The notes: generated by a model not told the origin, from the letters alone. Counted from the stretch's first letter, positions 1 through 9,722 are shown. The stretch is 64,000 nt of DNA from Acidimicrobiia bacterium (GCA_022819825.1 JAJEGM010000048.1:1-64000); one strand, 5' to 3'. Translations and numbers: made by a program.

Positions 1-21
1 ACGCCGCTGCACTACCTTCAA

Positions 22-95
22 CCACCGGGGGCCTCCCGTCTCTTGGACTATGTGTCAGTCACAAGAATCGGCGAGGCCCCCACCCTCAGTGGTGG
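22..95. repeat. Long inverted repeat downstream of the citrate synthase gene
   Basis: GGGGGCCTC at 27-35 is the exact reverse complement of GAGGCCCCC at 73-81. The flanking CCACC at 22-26 can also pair with GGTGG at 91-95, across a 9-base bulge. It lies past the 3' end of the minus-strand citrate synthase gene, so a transcript-end or processing structure is possible, but there is no T tract. No gene is recognisable in bases 1-147. Confidence 0.4.
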
Positions 96-147
96 ACCCC
101 CAAATCACCCTGGTCCCAGCTTCGACGCGAAGAGCCTGTAAACAGGG

Positions 148-1281
148 CTAACAGCCGTTGTGAAGGTGCCCGGTGTAGCGGGCGCTGGGGCGCATGATCT
201 TGTTGTTGGCGGCCTGCTCGAGCAGGTGGGCGCCCCAGCCAACAACGCGGCTGGTGGTGAAGGTAGGGGTGAACGCCTCCTGGGGAAGACCGGCCAGGTG
301 GAGCACCACTCCGGCGTAGTACTCCACGTTGGTCACGATCACCGCATCAGGCTTCCACTCGGCCAGATAGGCCAGGATCCGGCTCTCGATGTCGAGGGCC
401 CGTTCCACCAACTCGCCGCCCAGCTCTATGGCAACGGCTTTCAAAGTCTCAGAGCGGGGGTCGGCTGCCCGATACACAGCGTGGCCGAACCCCATGATCT
501 TGCGGCCAGCGTCGAGCTCAGCCGCGATCCAGGGCACCGCGTTGTCGGGATGGCCAATGGCGTGGAGCATGTCCAACACCCGACCCGGTGCCCCACCGTG
601 CAGCGGACCGGCCAACGCGGCCAGCGCTCCGCCCAATGCTCCGGCCACGTCGGTGCCGGTGCTAGTGATGACCCTGGCGGTGAACGTCGAGGCGTTGAAG
701 CCGTGATCAGCGGTCAAACACAAGTAGGTCTCCACTGCCCGAGCGTGCTCGGGGAGCGGTGTCTCACCCAAGGTCATGCGCAGGTAGTCGGCGCTGTGGG
801 ATAGCGACTCGTCGGGACCCAGCGGGTCAGACCCGGAGCGTATGCGGCTGACTGCCCCCAACACTGTTGGCGTGATTCCGATGGCTCGCATAGCCGCAGA
901 CCGCCGCTCGTTAGGCTCAAGGTCCAAGGTGGGGCGAGGATCTACCTCTACTCCCAGCACACTTCTCAATATCGACATCGGGGGCAGATCGGTCCTGGCC
1001 AGCGCGGTCACCAGCTCAACAGCTTCCGACGTCAGCCGACGGGCCGCGGCCAATTCCGCCCGGAATGTTTCCTCAGTAGCGCTGTCCGGCAGTGCGCCAT
1101 TCAAGAGCAAATGGGCCACCGCCTCAAACGAGTGCTTTCGGGCCAGCGCGGCGGCATTCCACCCTCGGTAGTGGTACCACCCCTCGTCCCCGCGGACTGA
1201 GCCCACCTCCGTATCAGCCACGATCAGTCCTTTGAGGCCAGGAGGAGCAACGTTCTCAGTCAGCGGGGAAATGGCATTCAT
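148..1281 (-). CDS. Citrate synthase family protein (citrate or 2-methylcitrate synthase)
   Basis: This 377-residue enzyme condenses acetyl-CoA (or propionyl-CoA) with oxaloacetate at the entry of the TCA or methylcitrate cycle. The family signatures are present: ADHGFNAST near 191, the active-site His228 in GPLHGG, His267 in MGFGHAVYR, and the end motif SRVVGWGAHLLEQ with IMRPSARYTG. The third catalytic position, usually Asp in NVDFY, is Glu320 here (NVEYY). The ATG at 1281 lacks a clear Shine-Dalgarno site. The gene lies 73 bases downstream of aapP on the same strand and could be read through from it. Sequence alone does not separate citrate from methylcitrate synthase. Confidence 0.9.
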   Translation of the reverse strand: MNAISPLTENVAPPGLKGLIVADTEVGSVRGDEGWYHYRGWNAAALARKHSFEAVAHLLLNGALPDSATEETFRAELAAARRLTSEAVELVTALARTDLPPMSILRSVLGVEVDPRPTLDLEPNERRSAAMRAIGITPTVLGAVSRIRSGSDPLGPDESLSHSADYLRMTLGETPLPEHARAVETYLCLTADHGFNASTFTARVITSTGTDVAGALGGALAALAGPLHGGAPGRVLDMLHAIGHPDNAVPWIAAELDAGRKIMGFGHAVYRAADPRSETLKAVAIELGGELVERALDIESRILAYLAEWKPDAVIVTNVEYYAGVVLHLAGLPQEAFTPTFTTSRVVGWGAHLLEQAANNKIMRPSARYTGHLHNGC

Positions 1282-1354
1282 GCCGCCAATGGTACCGGGA
1301 TATCGGATTGCTCCGTTTCTGAACCTGCTGGGCCGGATACGGAGGGAGCTGACT

Positions 1355-2146
1355 TTAGAGGATCTGGGAGAGGAAGAGTTGGGTGCGTTCTTCTTGGGGG
1401 TTGGTGAAGAAGTGCTCGGGCTCGCCTACTTCGACGATTTCGCCGTCGGCCATGAAGATGACCCGGTTGGCGGCTTCTCGGGCGAATCCCATCTCGTGGG
1501 TCACCACGATGAGGGTCATACCGGTTCGGGATAGCTCGAGGATCACTTCGAGCACTTCGGAGATCATCTCGGGGTCGAGGGCCGACGTCGGTTCGTCGAA
1601 GAGCATGATCTTGGGCTGCATGGCCAGCGACCGGGCGATGGCCACCCGCTGCTGCTGACCGCCGGAGAGCTGGCCGGGGAACTTGCGGGCCTGCTCGGGG
1701 ATCTTGACCCGCTCCAAGAGTTCCATTGCCCGGTCTTCAGCCTGCTGCTTGGGCATCTTCAGCACTTGGCGGGGTCCCAGGGTGATGTTGTCGATGACGG
1801 TGAGGTGGGGGAACAGGTTGAACTGTTGGAAGACCATCCCGGTCTCCCGGCGGATGAGGGCGATGTTGCGCACGTCGTCGGTGAGCTCAACGCCATCGAC
1901 CACGATGTGACCTCGGTCGTGGTGCTCCAAACGGTTGATGCAGCGAATGAGCGTGGACTTGCCTGATCCTGATGGGCCGATCACCACCACGACCTCACCC
2001 GCGCCCACCTTCATGTCGATGTTGGAGAGCGCTTGGAACGAGCCGAAGAACTTGTCCACTCCGGACATTTCGACAATGAGTTCCCGACCGCCGATCTGGG
2101 TGGCGTCGCTATTGACGTTGGATGTTGTTGTGGTTGTGTCTGTCAT
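1355..2146 (-). CDS. aapP: Amino acid ABC transporter ATP-binding protein
   Basis: This 263-residue cytoplasmic ATPase powers a polar amino acid importer. Walker A (GPSGSGKS) is at about 57-64, the signature LSGGQQQR at about 160, and Walker B (IMLFDEP) at about 180, followed by the switch region VVTHEMGFA. Its first 4 bases overlap the end of aapM (ATGA-type overlap at 2143-2146), so the two are translationally coupled. It is the last gene of the aapJQMP-type operon. The N-terminus carries a Thr-rich stretch before the ABC domain. Substrate range (general L-amino acids) is inferred from the operon order. Confidence 0.95.
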   Translation of the reverse strand: MTDTTTTTSNVNSDATQIGGRELIVEMSGVDKFFGSFQALSNIDMKVGAGEVVVVIGPSGSGKSTLIRCINRLEHHDRGHIVVDGVELTDDVRNIALIRRETGMVFQQFNLFPHLTVIDNITLGPRQVLKMPKQQAEDRAMELLERVKIPEQARKFPGQLSGGQQQRVAIARSLAMQPKIMLFDEPTSALDPEMISEVLEVILELSRTGMTLIVVTHEMGFAREAANRVIFMADGEIVEVGEPEHFFTNPQEERTQLFLSQIL

Positions 2147-3642
2147 CGTTCTCCGACTCCGAGGTGGCGCTCAAGGCGCTGACTTTCTTTGGACATGGTG
2201 TAGCTGATGGCCCAGTAGACGAAGGCTGCGAAGACCAGTGTTTCCGCAATGGCAACTGTGGAGTATTCCTGCTGGGAGTGGATCAGCTCGCGGGCCCGAT
2301 AGAACTCCACCAAGCTGATGAAGGCGAATAGCGTGCTGTCCTTGAACAAGCTGATGAATTGGCCCACCATGGCGGGGATGACCGCCCGCAGGGCTTGAGG
2401 TAGCACGATCAGCCTCATGACGGCCGGTGGTTGCAGACCGACGGCTTGGCCTGCTTCGATCTGGCCCTTTGGTACGGCCTGAAGTCCACCGCGCACTACC
2501 TCGGCCACATAAGCCGAGCTGAAGATGGTGAAAACAATGATCGTCCGAGTGGTCAGGGAGAGCGGAGTGTCGACGTCGAGGAAGAAGTCGATGAAGATCT
2601 TGGCCACGAACAACAGGGCGATGAATGGAACACCCCTGAAGAACTCGATGTAGGTCACGCAGAGCCAGCGAATGGCGGGAAGCGAGGAGCGCCGTCCCAC
2701 TGCCAAAAGCAAGGCCAAGGGGAACGACAGGATGATGGCCGCACCGGAGGCCACCAGGGTGAGGTACAGGCCCGACCAGTCGTCCCAGCTCACGCTAGAT
2801 GTGTCGCCAATGAGCCAGTAGATCACCCTCACTGCGACGACTGCGGCGGCTACGGCCAAGATTTGGACTACCCGCCTGAGCCACACGAGGTCCTTGGCGG
2901 TGACTAATCGCGCTTGGCCGAAGATCGGCCAGACGATCGTGGTTCCATGGAGCTTCGTGAAGTCTCTCGCGTTGGCGAGTTGAAGGGCAGCAAATGCGAA
3001 AAGCCCGCTCATCCACCACCAGGCGTTCCCGTTTGCGCCCGAGACCACTTGGAAGGACAGGATGGCCATGAAGGCCGCCGCGAACCAGCAGATACGCCGA
3101 GAGGAGCGGGGTAAGCGTATGGCACCCGCCCTCATTGCGAGCCCGACTGCGATTGTGGAGAGAGTGAACAGCGTTGGCCAGATGGTGCGGGTGAACACCA
3201 GGATGACCACCAACATCAAGAGGATGGGCCAGTAGCGGCGCAGCAAATCGAGGGGACTGGGTCGCTGCGCTGCAACGCCAGTGTCCTCGGCCTGGTCATG
3301 GCTTCTGGCTGTGACCGTTCCCCAGGCCAACCCCAGGGCCGAGGCCACTAGGTACATCTGGGCCACCAGCCGCCAGTGCTCGTCGCGGGGGTACACGCCC
3401 AACATGAGGAGCGTGAGGTTCTTGCGCACCGCCTCCCACTGTCCGGTGACGAAGATGAAGCGCCCACCGTAGAAGAGAAGTATCGCTCCGACCACAACCG
3501 CTACAACGGTGATCAGAGTGTTGTACCAATTGTTGAATAGGTTCTTGCGTAGCCAGGTGCTGGGCGAGACCCGCATGTCAGGCGGCAGGCGGGTTGGATC
3601 ACCCTGCGGATTGGTCTCGGGGGGAGGCACGGTGGCGGTCAT
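2143..3642 (-). CDS. aapM: Amino acid ABC transporter permease (AapM type)
   Basis: This integral membrane permease of about 499 residues pairs with AapQ. The C-terminal half carries the HisM/GlnP permease domain, with the EAA-type loop around [21 protein letters not shown]. The N-terminal half holds several extra hydrophobic segments, typical of Aap permeases, which are longer than ordinary HisM proteins. The reading frame opens at 3684, inside aapQ, but the ATG at 3642 sits 4 bases after the aapQ stop and gives the start MTATVPPP, so it is preferred. It overlaps aapP by 4 bases. Confidence 0.93.
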   Translation of the reverse strand: MTATVPPPETNPQGDPTRLPPDMRVSPSTWLRKNLFNNWYNTLITVVAVVVGAILLFYGGRFIFVTGQWEAVRKNLTLLMLGVYPRDEHWRLVAQMYLVASALGLAWGTVTARSHDQAEDTGVAAQRPSPLDLLRRYWPILLMLVVILVFTRTIWPTLFTLSTIAVGLAMRAGAIRLPRSSRRICWFAAAFMAILSFQVVSGANGNAWWWMSGLFAFAALQLANARDFTKLHGTTIVWPIFGQARLVTAKDLVWLRRVVQILAVAAAVVAVRVIYWLIGDTSSVSWDDWSGLYLTLVASGAAIILSFPLALLLAVGRRSSLPAIRWLCVTYIEFFRGVPFIALLFVAKIFIDFFLDVDTPLSLTTRTIIVFTIFSSAYVAEVVRGGLQAVPKGQIEAGQAVGLQPPAVMRLIVLPQALRAVIPAMVGQFISLFKDSTLFAFISLVEFYRARELIHSQQEYSTVAIAETLVFAAFVYWAISYTMSKESQRLERHLGVGER

Positions 3643-3646
3643 CGGT

Positions 3647-5194
3647 TCATCGCTCTTTGAGCTGGATGGATCGGTTGTACACATTCAACAGCGCCGACAC
3701 GATGAGGTTTATGGTCACGTAGACAATCACGACTATGAAGATGAGCTGGGGGGCAGGGAAGTTGATGCCCCATGCGGTGACAACCACTTGGAAGAGGTCG
3801 GGGTAGGCCACAGCGATTCCCAAAGACGTGTTCTTGATCAGGTTGGCGCACTCGCTGATGTAGGGGGGAATGGCGATCCGCATTGCCTGCGGCAGCACTA
3901 CATAGCGGTAGCGTTGGCCAGATTTCAACGCCACTGATGTGGCCGCTTCCGATTGGCCCTTGGGGACGGCCAAAATGGACCCGCGGATGACCTCAGCCAC
4001 GAAGCTGGCCGTGTAGAGGCCCAAGCCCAGAGTCAGCGCCATGTACCCCGAGTTGGTGCCGAACCCCCCGACCACTCGCCGCCCGTTCTCCGACACTGCG
4101 GGCCACGACCAAGAGTAGGGGCCGCCCAAGGCAGCGAAACACGCGACCACGATCACTGCGAACACCCCCACTGACCACAGCACACGGTGATGGGGTTCGC
4201 CGGTGGCGGTGTTGCGACGAGTCCGCCATTGCCACACCGCTACGGCGACGATGGCCGCGGCCAGGGCAAGCAGCCAGAACACACCTACGTTGCTCTCAGA
4301 AGCCAGCGAAGGGATGGCCCATCGGTCCCGGCTGACAATGATCCAGTTGCTGTCCGAGCCGAAGAAGGTACCTTGCCACGGAGGGCTGGTTGGGTTGAAG
4401 CGGGGGAAGGGGCCGAAGGTGAACAGCGCAAAGCCGAAGAAAACGATGACCACCAGCGGCGGGATGTTGCGCAGGCTCTCCACAAAAAGACTCGCCGCTT
4501 TGGCCACCAGCCAGTTGGAGGAAAGCCGGGCGATCCCCACGAACAGTCCCACAATGGTGGCAATGAGAATCCCCACCACCGACGCCACGATGGTGTTTTG
4601 GAGGCCGATGAGCAACCCCTTCCAAACAGGATCGCGCACGTCAAACCCGTGGGCGTCCCGCAGGGCCACCCCGTAGGGGGAATCGAGAAAGCCGAAGCCC
4701 TTGGGCAGGCCGATTTCGTCCATACTCACGATGAGGTTGTGGAACATCCATCGGATGAGGGCTACTACGACCACCACGGCCATCACTTGTGCCGCGAATC
4801 GGAGGACTCGCACGTCGCGCCACAGGGCGGGGATACCGGGTTCAGGGACTCTCGGATCATCGGTGGGGAGAGCCCGACTTGAAGTGCCGTCGTGAATGTT
4901 TCGGATACCGGCGGCGGCCATGCCTGGCGTTTGGCCGATGCGAGTAGCGTCGATAAGAACGATGGCAACGACCGCCACAGGCACTGCCACCAGGAACACC
5001 CAGGCGAGGGCCAACTCTGGAATATCGCTGTAGTCGTCGAGCAGCCGCAGACCTAGCTGCCAAACGGAGATGACTCCCACGAGGGCCAGAATCACCAGGT
5101 CGGCCAGCAGCGCCAGCAGTCTTCGGCTGGGAGGCGCGGAGGGTACTGCGGTGAGATCAGCTTGTGTGCTGGCGAAATCAGCCGTGCTGCTCAT
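3647..5194 (-). CDS. aapQ: Amino acid ABC transporter permease (AapQ type)
   Basis: This 515-residue membrane permease is the partner of AapM in the amino acid importer. Hydrophobic segments begin near residue 27. The binding-protein-dependent permease domain is visible in two parts around a long periplasmic-type insertion, as in other AapQ proteins. The EAA loop is around SEAATSVALKSGQRYRYVVLPQ. The gene is second in the operon, separated from the binding-protein gene by a strong hairpin. The ATG at 5194 has only a weak Shine-Dalgarno site. Confidence 0.93.
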   Translation of the reverse strand: MSSTADFASTQADLTAVPSAPPSRRLLALLADLVILALVGVISVWQLGLRLLDDYSDIPELALAWVFLVAVPVAVVAIVLIDATRIGQTPGMAAAGIRNIHDGTSSRALPTDDPRVPEPGIPALWRDVRVLRFAAQVMAVVVVVALIRWMFHNLIVSMDEIGLPKGFGFLDSPYGVALRDAHGFDVRDPVWKGLLIGLQNTIVASVVGILIATIVGLFVGIARLSSNWLVAKAASLFVESLRNIPPLVVIVFFGFALFTFGPFPRFNPTSPPWQGTFFGSDSNWIIVSRDRWAIPSLASESNVGVFWLLALAAAIVAVAVWQWRTRRNTATGEPHHRVLWSVGVFAVIVVACFAALGGPYSWSWPAVSENGRRVVGGFGTNSGYMALTLGLGLYTASFVAEVIRGSILAVPKGQSEAATSVALKSGQRYRYVVLPQAMRIAIPPYISECANLIKNTSLGIAVAYPDLFQVVVTAWGINFPAPQLIFIVVIVYVTINLIVSALLNVYNRSIQLKER

Positions 5195-5221
5195 AGCAGT
5201 GTGACCTTGAACACTATACGA

Positions 5222-5256
5222 GAGCGGCCCACCGGCTGGTGACCGGTGGGCCGCTC
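5222..5256 (-). terminator. Intercistronic hairpin between aapJ and aapQ
   Basis: A perfect 14-bp stem (5222-5235 with 5243-5256) encloses a 7-base loop. It lies between the binding-protein gene and the first permease gene. No T tract follows on the minus strand, so an attenuator or an RNA-stabilising 3' end for aapJ is more likely than a full terminator. Such hairpins after binding-protein genes are known to raise the ratio of binding protein to permease. Confidence 0.7.
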
Positions 5257-5299
5257 ATCGTTTCAGAAACTGCTCGTCACGAGACGAGCGGGGTTTTCC

Positions 5300-6439
5300 C
5301 TAGCGGTAGGGCGGGACGTACATGAGCCCGCCGTTGGACCAGAGGTCGTTGACGCTGCCGGCGAGGACGCCCAACTGCGGATAGCGGTTGAAGATCTCCT
5401 CGTAGTTGCCGACCTGCGAGACCACCTGCACCGCGAAGTCGGTGGGCAGGCCGAGGCCGGGATCGAAGCCGTCGCGGCCCAGGAAGTTCAAGATGTTGGG
5501 ATCGGTGCCGTCATAGCTGGCGATGTTGGTGGAGTCGAGTCCGAATTCCCAGGCCTGAACGGTGGCCATGGTGGCCCAGTTCACAACCTGCGCCCACTCG
5601 GTGTCGCCGTCGCGAACCACGGTGCCGAGGGGCTCCTTGGAGATGAGCTCAGCCATGATGTGCTGGTCGGGCCCACCCTTGCCTTCGATCTCGAACTTGA
5701 ACACGCCGAGCACGCTGCTGTCGGCGGTCATCGCCTCGCACTGGCCCTCTTCATAGGCCGGCACCAAGGTGTCGAAGCCCTCGAAGGTGACCGGGTTGAA
5801 GGGAATGCCCCGAGCGGCGAACACCGCGGTGAGGTTCAGCTCGGTGGTGGTACCGGTGCTCACGCAGATGTTGGCGTCGGCCAAGTCGTCCAGCGTGGTG
5901 AAGCCGGTGGAGGCCGGCACCATGAGGCCCTGGCCGTCGTAGTAGGTGGTGAACAGGAAGTTGGCGCCCTCGGTACCGTCACGGGTGGCCGTCCAAGTGG
6001 TGTTGCGGTTCATCACCTCGAACTGGCCCGATGCCAGTGCGGTGAAGCGCTCGGCACTGGTGACCGGCACGATCTCGACAGCGTCGGCATCGCCGAAGAC
6101 GGCCGCTGCCACCACCCGGCACATGTCGATGTCGAAGCCCTCGTACTCGCCGTCCGCATTCAACAGCGCGAAGCCGGGCACGTCATCCCGGGAGCCGCAC
6201 AGCACATGGCCGCGATCCTTCACGGCCTGGAGGGTTCCGCCGTCCTGAGTGGTAACCACTTCGACGGTCTCTTCCGGTTCTGGCGCTTCCGGTGCTTCGG
6301 TACTGGCCGCAGTGGCTTCGGGTGCCTCAGGGGCCGCGCCGCCGCCGTCGTCATCATCGTTGCCGCAGGAGGCGGCGATCAACGAGAAGGCCAATACCAA
6401 CCCGAGCAGGGCCAGCAAGCGGTGAACAGATTTCTGCAT
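5300..6439 (-). CDS. aapJ: Amino acid ABC transporter substrate-binding lipoprotein
   Basis: This extracellular, lipid-anchored solute-binding protein of about 379 residues belongs to the AapJ/BztA group. The ATG at 6439 is preferred over the frame opening at 6475: GGGAG lies 6 bases upstream, and it yields a clean signal peptide (MQKSVHRLL then a hydrophobic run) ending in the lipobox LIAASC. An acidic and Ala/Pro/Glu-rich linker follows. The mature domain has AapJ-like blocks: LQAVKDRGHVLCG, FDIDMCRVVAAAVFGDAD, ERFTALASGQ, RNTTWT and YYDGQGLMV. It is the first gene of the operon and sets its specificity. Polar or general L-amino acids are the likely ligands. Confidence 0.94.
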   Translation of the reverse strand: MQKSVHRLLALLGLVLAFSLIAASCGNDDDDGGGAAPEAPEATAASTEAPEAPEPEETVEVVTTQDGGTLQAVKDRGHVLCGSRDDVPGFALLNADGEYEGFDIDMCRVVAAAVFGDADAVEIVPVTSAERFTALASGQFEVMNRNTTWTATRDGTEGANFLFTTYYDGQGLMVPASTGFTTLDDLADANICVSTGTTTELNLTAVFAARGIPFNPVTFEGFDTLVPAYEEGQCEAMTADSSVLGVFKFEIEGKGGPDQHIMAELISKEPLGTVVRDGDTEWAQVVNWATMATVQAWEFGLDSTNIASYDGTDPNILNFLGRDGFDPGLGLPTDFAVQVVSQVGNYEEIFNRYPQLGVLAGSVNDLWSNGGLMYVPPYR

Positions 6440-6592
6440 GGTTTTGCTCCCAACGTTGGACTCAAGGGACGGCAAAACGTTAGCGGCTGAATCGATCCCT
6501 GGCTAGACCGCGCGGTGATTTTTGTGTAGCGATTGAATGGGCCTGTTGTAGGGGTTTAGCCAGCTTGGGTCGATTGTCCGAGCTATCGCCGA

Positions 6593-7759
6593 CTACTCCG
6601 CAGCAGCCAGAGCCGCCTCGCGTTGGCGCGTGGAGCGGTGTACTGGGTCGGTGTCGATCACCGGGATCACGTGCTCGCCGAAGTTCACGATGGTCTCGCG
6701 TACCACGTCCATGGGCAGCGTGGAGGTTAGCGGGCTGATCACATACTGATCGGCGCCTACCCGCTCGTACTGGCGTGAAACGTGGATGCAGTCCTCGGCG
6801 TTGCCCACGCACAGCGAGCCGCCCTCGATGGCCATCTTCACGTCGTCGTGGGTGGGCTCGGGGATGACGGCGGGCCACTCGGGGATGCCGTCGGGCTTGG
6901 GGAAGGTATCCAGCCAGCGATAAACGAGGCATTGGTAGTAATACATGTGGCCTCGGGTGGCCCAGTCGATGGCAACCTCCCGGTCGTCCAGGCAGATGCC
7001 GAAGCCCACGCACATCACGTTGTCGTGTACGTAGTCGCCCACCGGGTTCTTGCAGCTGGCCACCTCGTTCTTGTAGATCTCGATCAGCGGCGCGATCTCG
7101 TCGGGCGTGCCGATGGTGAAGCACAGCACCCCGATACCCAGCTTGCCGGCCTTCTCGAAGGTGCCCGGGCTGCCGCATGCCACCCACAGCGGGGGATGGG
7201 GCTTGGTGACCGGCTTGGGGAAGATCTCCCGGGCCGGCATGGAGAAGCTGTCGCCCTCGAAGCTGTACGCCCCCTCGCGCCACATGTGGGGGATCTGGCG
7301 AATGGCCTCGTCCCACAGGCCGCGGGTGACCTCGGTATCGGCTAGGCCGGTTTCCGGGTCGCGGGGCGTTCCCGGCATCCCGAATCCCATCACCTCGGTG
7401 GAAGAGGAGCCCCGACCGGTGCCCAGCTCGAACCGCCCGTTCGACAGCACGTCGATCATGGCCGCCCGCTCTGCCGAGCGCACCGGATGGTTCACCGGGG
7501 CGGTGATGTTGAAGATAGCCGATCCCAGATGCACGTTCTCGGTGGTCGAGGCCACCGCCGACAGAAACACCTCGGGGGAGGACATGTGGGAGTACTCCCG
7601 CAGGAAGTGGTGCTCGGAGGCCCAGATGTACTTGAACCCGTTGCTGTCGCAGAGCTGGGAGATCTCCAAGTTGTCGCGGATGCGCTGGGCCTCCCAGTCG
7701 GGGTTGTCCTCGTAGCCGAAATCAGGCACGAAACACTGGGCAAAATATCCGAACTCCAT
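6593..7759 (-). CDS. LLM-class flavin-dependent oxidoreductase
   Basis: This protein of about 388 residues has the bacterial luciferase-like TIM barrel and would use FMNH2 or F420. Supporting motifs are the N-terminal strand MEFGYFAQCF, ASEHHF near residue 50, the SAxF segment VHLGSAIF, and GRFELGTGRGSSSTEVMGFG. The frame opens at 7822, but the ATG at 7759 matches the family N-terminus and leaves room for the divergent Nudix promoter. The substrate is unknown. It looks monocistronic, facing the Nudix gene at 7888. Confidence 0.9.
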   Translation of the reverse strand: MEFGYFAQCFVPDFGYEDNPDWEAQRIRDNLEISQLCDSNGFKYIWASEHHFLREYSHMSSPEVFLSAVASTTENVHLGSAIFNITAPVNHPVRSAERAAMIDVLSNGRFELGTGRGSSSTEVMGFGMPGTPRDPETGLADTEVTRGLWDEAIRQIPHMWREGAYSFEGDSFSMPAREIFPKPVTKPHPPLWVACGSPGTFEKAGKLGIGVLCFTIGTPDEIAPLIEIYKNEVASCKNPVGDYVHDNVMCVGFGICLDDREVAIDWATRGHMYYYQCLVYRWLDTFPKPDGIPEWPAVIPEPTHDDVKMAIEGGSLCVGNAEDCIHVSRQYERVGADQYVISPLTSTLPMDVVRETIVNFGEHVIPVIDTDPVHRSTRQREAALAAAE

Positions 7760-7887
7760 TTTGAGCAACCCCCGGGTAGTGGTTCTTCGAGCGGGACTGT
7801 ACCGGCGCGTGTTGGCGGCCATCTATTCCGCCGCAGGTTGATGTTGGAACCGCCCGCGGCCCGTGGGGGCGGGTATGGTCGGCGCCC

Positions 7888-8391
7888 ATGGCATGGACGC
7901 TGCGCCGCCCCGCCGCCCGAGTGGTGCTGTTGGACCGGCATGGGCACATCTTCTTGATGCAGGCCAGCGATCCCATCGACCCCCACAAGGAGCCGTGGTG
8001 GGAGATTCCCGGCGGCGGGCTGGGTCCCGGAGAGGATTCGGCCGCGGGCGCTCGTCGCGAGCTGTGGGAAGAGGCGGGGTTCGCCGACGTGGAGGTCGGG
8101 CCCTGCATCTGGACCCAGCACGTGGAGTTCGATTTCGCCGGCATCCACTTCGACTCCGATGAGCGCATCCACGTGGCTTGGTGCCCCGATGGGGGAGAGT
8201 GGAACCCCCAGCACTTGGAAGCGCTGGAGGCGGCCGCGTTCGAGGAGGCCCGCTGGTGGAGTTTGGAAGAGCTGTTGGCCTCTGAAGAGAAGGTGTTGCC
8301 CGAACGGCTGCGGGAGTTCTTGCCGGATGTAGTGGCCGGTCGACTGCCGTCGGAGCCCATAGACATAAGCCCTATAGACATCAGCCCTTAG
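7888..8391 (+). CDS. Nudix hydrolase
   Basis: This 167-residue cytoplasmic hydrolase acts on nucleoside-diphosphate-linked compounds. The full Nudix box (G-x5-E-x7-RE-x2-EE-x-G) is seen at about residues 46-68, with PGGGLGPGE, RREL and WEEAGF. The actual substrate cannot be read from sequence. The C-terminus ends in a short repeat (PIDISPIDISP). It converges with the small membrane-protein gene, and their stop codons overlap. Confidence 0.9.
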   Translation: MAWTLRRPAARVVLLDRHGHIFLMQASDPIDPHKEPWWEIPGGGLGPGEDSAAGARRELWEEAGFADVEVGPCIWTQHVEFDFAGIHFDSDERIHVAWCPDGGEWNPQHLEALEAAAFEEARWWSLEELLASEEKVLPERLREFLPDVVAGRLPSEPIDISPIDISP

Positions 8392-8401
8392 GGTAAGGGC
8401 T
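8383..8401. terminator. Small hairpin at the convergent gene ends
   Basis: AGCCCTTA (8383-8390) and TAAGGGCT (8394-8401) form a perfect 8-bp stem around GGG. It spans the overlapping stop codons of the Nudix gene and the opposing membrane-protein gene. It could act in both directions, but there is no T tract on either side. Confidence 0.35.
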
Positions 8402-8636
8402 CTTCCCGATCCGCGGCCCTCACGGCGTAGGAGAAGATGATGGCGGGAGCGAGAACGAGGGAGCCAACGAGCAGGCAGACGACAATGGCGGTAACCAGGG
8501 GGCTGCGGAAGCTGGTGGCGAAGCCGGTGAAGAAGAGGGCAGCGGCGGCTAGGTAGAGGAGGTAGCCCACCCGCTGGCCGACGGTGGTCAGCTGAGCAAT
8601 GCGTCGTCGTCGGGCCGCGAGGTTGTCGGGGCTCAC
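8388..8636 (-). CDS. Small two-helix membrane protein, function unknown
   Basis: This 82-residue protein has a basic, cytoplasmic-looking N-terminus (LAARRRRIAQ) and two hydrophobic segments at about 24-42 and 47-69. No catalytic motif is visible. It starts with GTG at 8636, overlapping the stop codon of the upstream glycosyltransferase by 4 bases (GTGA), so the two are coupled and may be membrane partners. No family is recognised. Confidence 0.75.
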   Translation of the reverse strand: MSPDNLAARRRRIAQLTTVGQRVGYLLYLAAAALFFTGFATSFRSPLVTAIVVCLLVGSLVLAPAIIFSYAVRAADREEPLP

Positions 8637-9667
8637 GGGAGCCAGCCAGCGTCGTCCAAGAGTGCGACCAGATCCGCTCGGACCCGCTCTAAGGAGAAGT
8701 GTCGTTGGGCGATGGCCTGATTCTGGTCCAATAGTTCGGTGTCAGGGCAGTCCAGGAACGAGCGCACCTCATCGAGGCGGTCGGGGGAGAACCAGCGGAA
8801 CCCGAACTCAGCCAACTCGTCGGCTACCGGATAGCTGCCCACCACGCAGGGCCGCCGCCAGATGGCCGCCTCCACAGGGGGATTGCCGAACCCCTCCCAC
8901 ATGGAGGGAAACACCACCAGATCAGCGGCGGCATAGATGTCGGGGGTACGAGCCACCGGCCGATGGATCACCGGACAGCGGGCGCTGGCCAGCAGCTGTA
9001 CCAAGGTGGCGTCGTAGCCCTCTTCGGCTTGCCCCATCAGCCAATAGGCGCCTTCCAGCTCTTCGGCGATGGCGATGGCCACGGGAATGTTCTTGCGGGG
9101 AATGGCCCGCACCGGGTGGGCCACCAGCAAGACATCATCGGCCACTCCCAGACTCTTTCTCATCGCGGCTCGGTCGCCCTCGGGGCGATGGGTGTCGAAT
9201 CCGTTGTAGATCACCGTTGCCTCGAGACCTCGCTGGGCGAACTGCTCGGCGGTGAGCCGATTGATCACCACGTGGCGCCACCGGGGGTCGTGGGCGGGCA
9301 ACTCGGTCACCGAGGCAAACCGCTCTCGCTGCCAGGGAGGGTCGTGGTGGTGGAGGATGGCGGGGCGACCGGCCAGCGTCCGGGCCACGGTGCGGGCTGC
9401 CGGGAGGTTCAGCGGGATGGTGCAGAGGTTCTCCACCACCACCAAGTCGACGTCGGCCACCGCGGCGGCGAACTCGTCGGGGTCAGGACCGTCAAGCTGG
9501 CCGATGCCCAAACCCGGTACCAGCCGGTCAACCGGGCCCTCCGCGGCCACCGTCACCATTTCGAAGCCGATGTCGGTGAGCATCTCTTGCCAGAGGCGGG
9601 CAACGATGGACACGCCGTCGCTCAATCCCAGTCGAAATGAGACGATCGCGCCCCGTGCCATTCCCAC
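8633..9667 (-). CDS. Glycosyltransferase, GT4-like (group 1)
   Basis: This 344-residue GT-B fold glycosyltransferase transfers a sugar from a nucleotide donor. The C-terminal donor site is clear: RAIPRKNIPVAIAIAEEL, then FPSMWEGFGNPPVEAAIWRRPCVV, which holds the E-x7-E type motif of GT4. The N-terminal acceptor half is less conserved (VVVENLCTIPLN, HHHDPPWQRE). It is divergently arranged with a GH63-like hydrolase at 9723, which suggests that the pair handles the same glycoside. Acceptor and donor are not determined. Confidence 0.85.
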   Translation of the reverse strand: MGMARGAIVSFRLGLSDGVSIVARLWQEMLTDIGFEMVTVAAEGPVDRLVPGLGIGQLDGPDPDEFAAAVADVDLVVVENLCTIPLNLPAARTVARTLAGRPAILHHHDPPWQRERFASVTELPAHDPRWRHVVINRLTAEQFAQRGLEATVIYNGFDTHRPEGDRAAMRKSLGVADDVLLVAHPVRAIPRKNIPVAIAIAEELEGAYWLMGQAEEGYDATLVQLLASARCPVIHRPVARTPDIYAAADLVVFPSMWEGFGNPPVEAAIWRRPCVVGSYPVADELAEFGFRWFSPDRLDEVRSFLDCPDTELLDQNQAIAQRHFSLERVRADLVALLDDAGWLP

Positions 9668-9722
9668 GAGGTAACCAGATATACCGGAAATGTGAGACCT
9701 TGAAGATCAGGAGGGGGAAGAT

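Noticed and set aside
27-82. The hairpin near the window start as a possible tRNA.
   Set aside because: No anticodon arm or T-loop pattern could be fitted on either strand.
6480-7316. A 278-codon frame on the minus strand over the LLM gene.
   Set aside because: Arg/Pro/His-rich shadow in another phase of a clear oxidoreductase gene.
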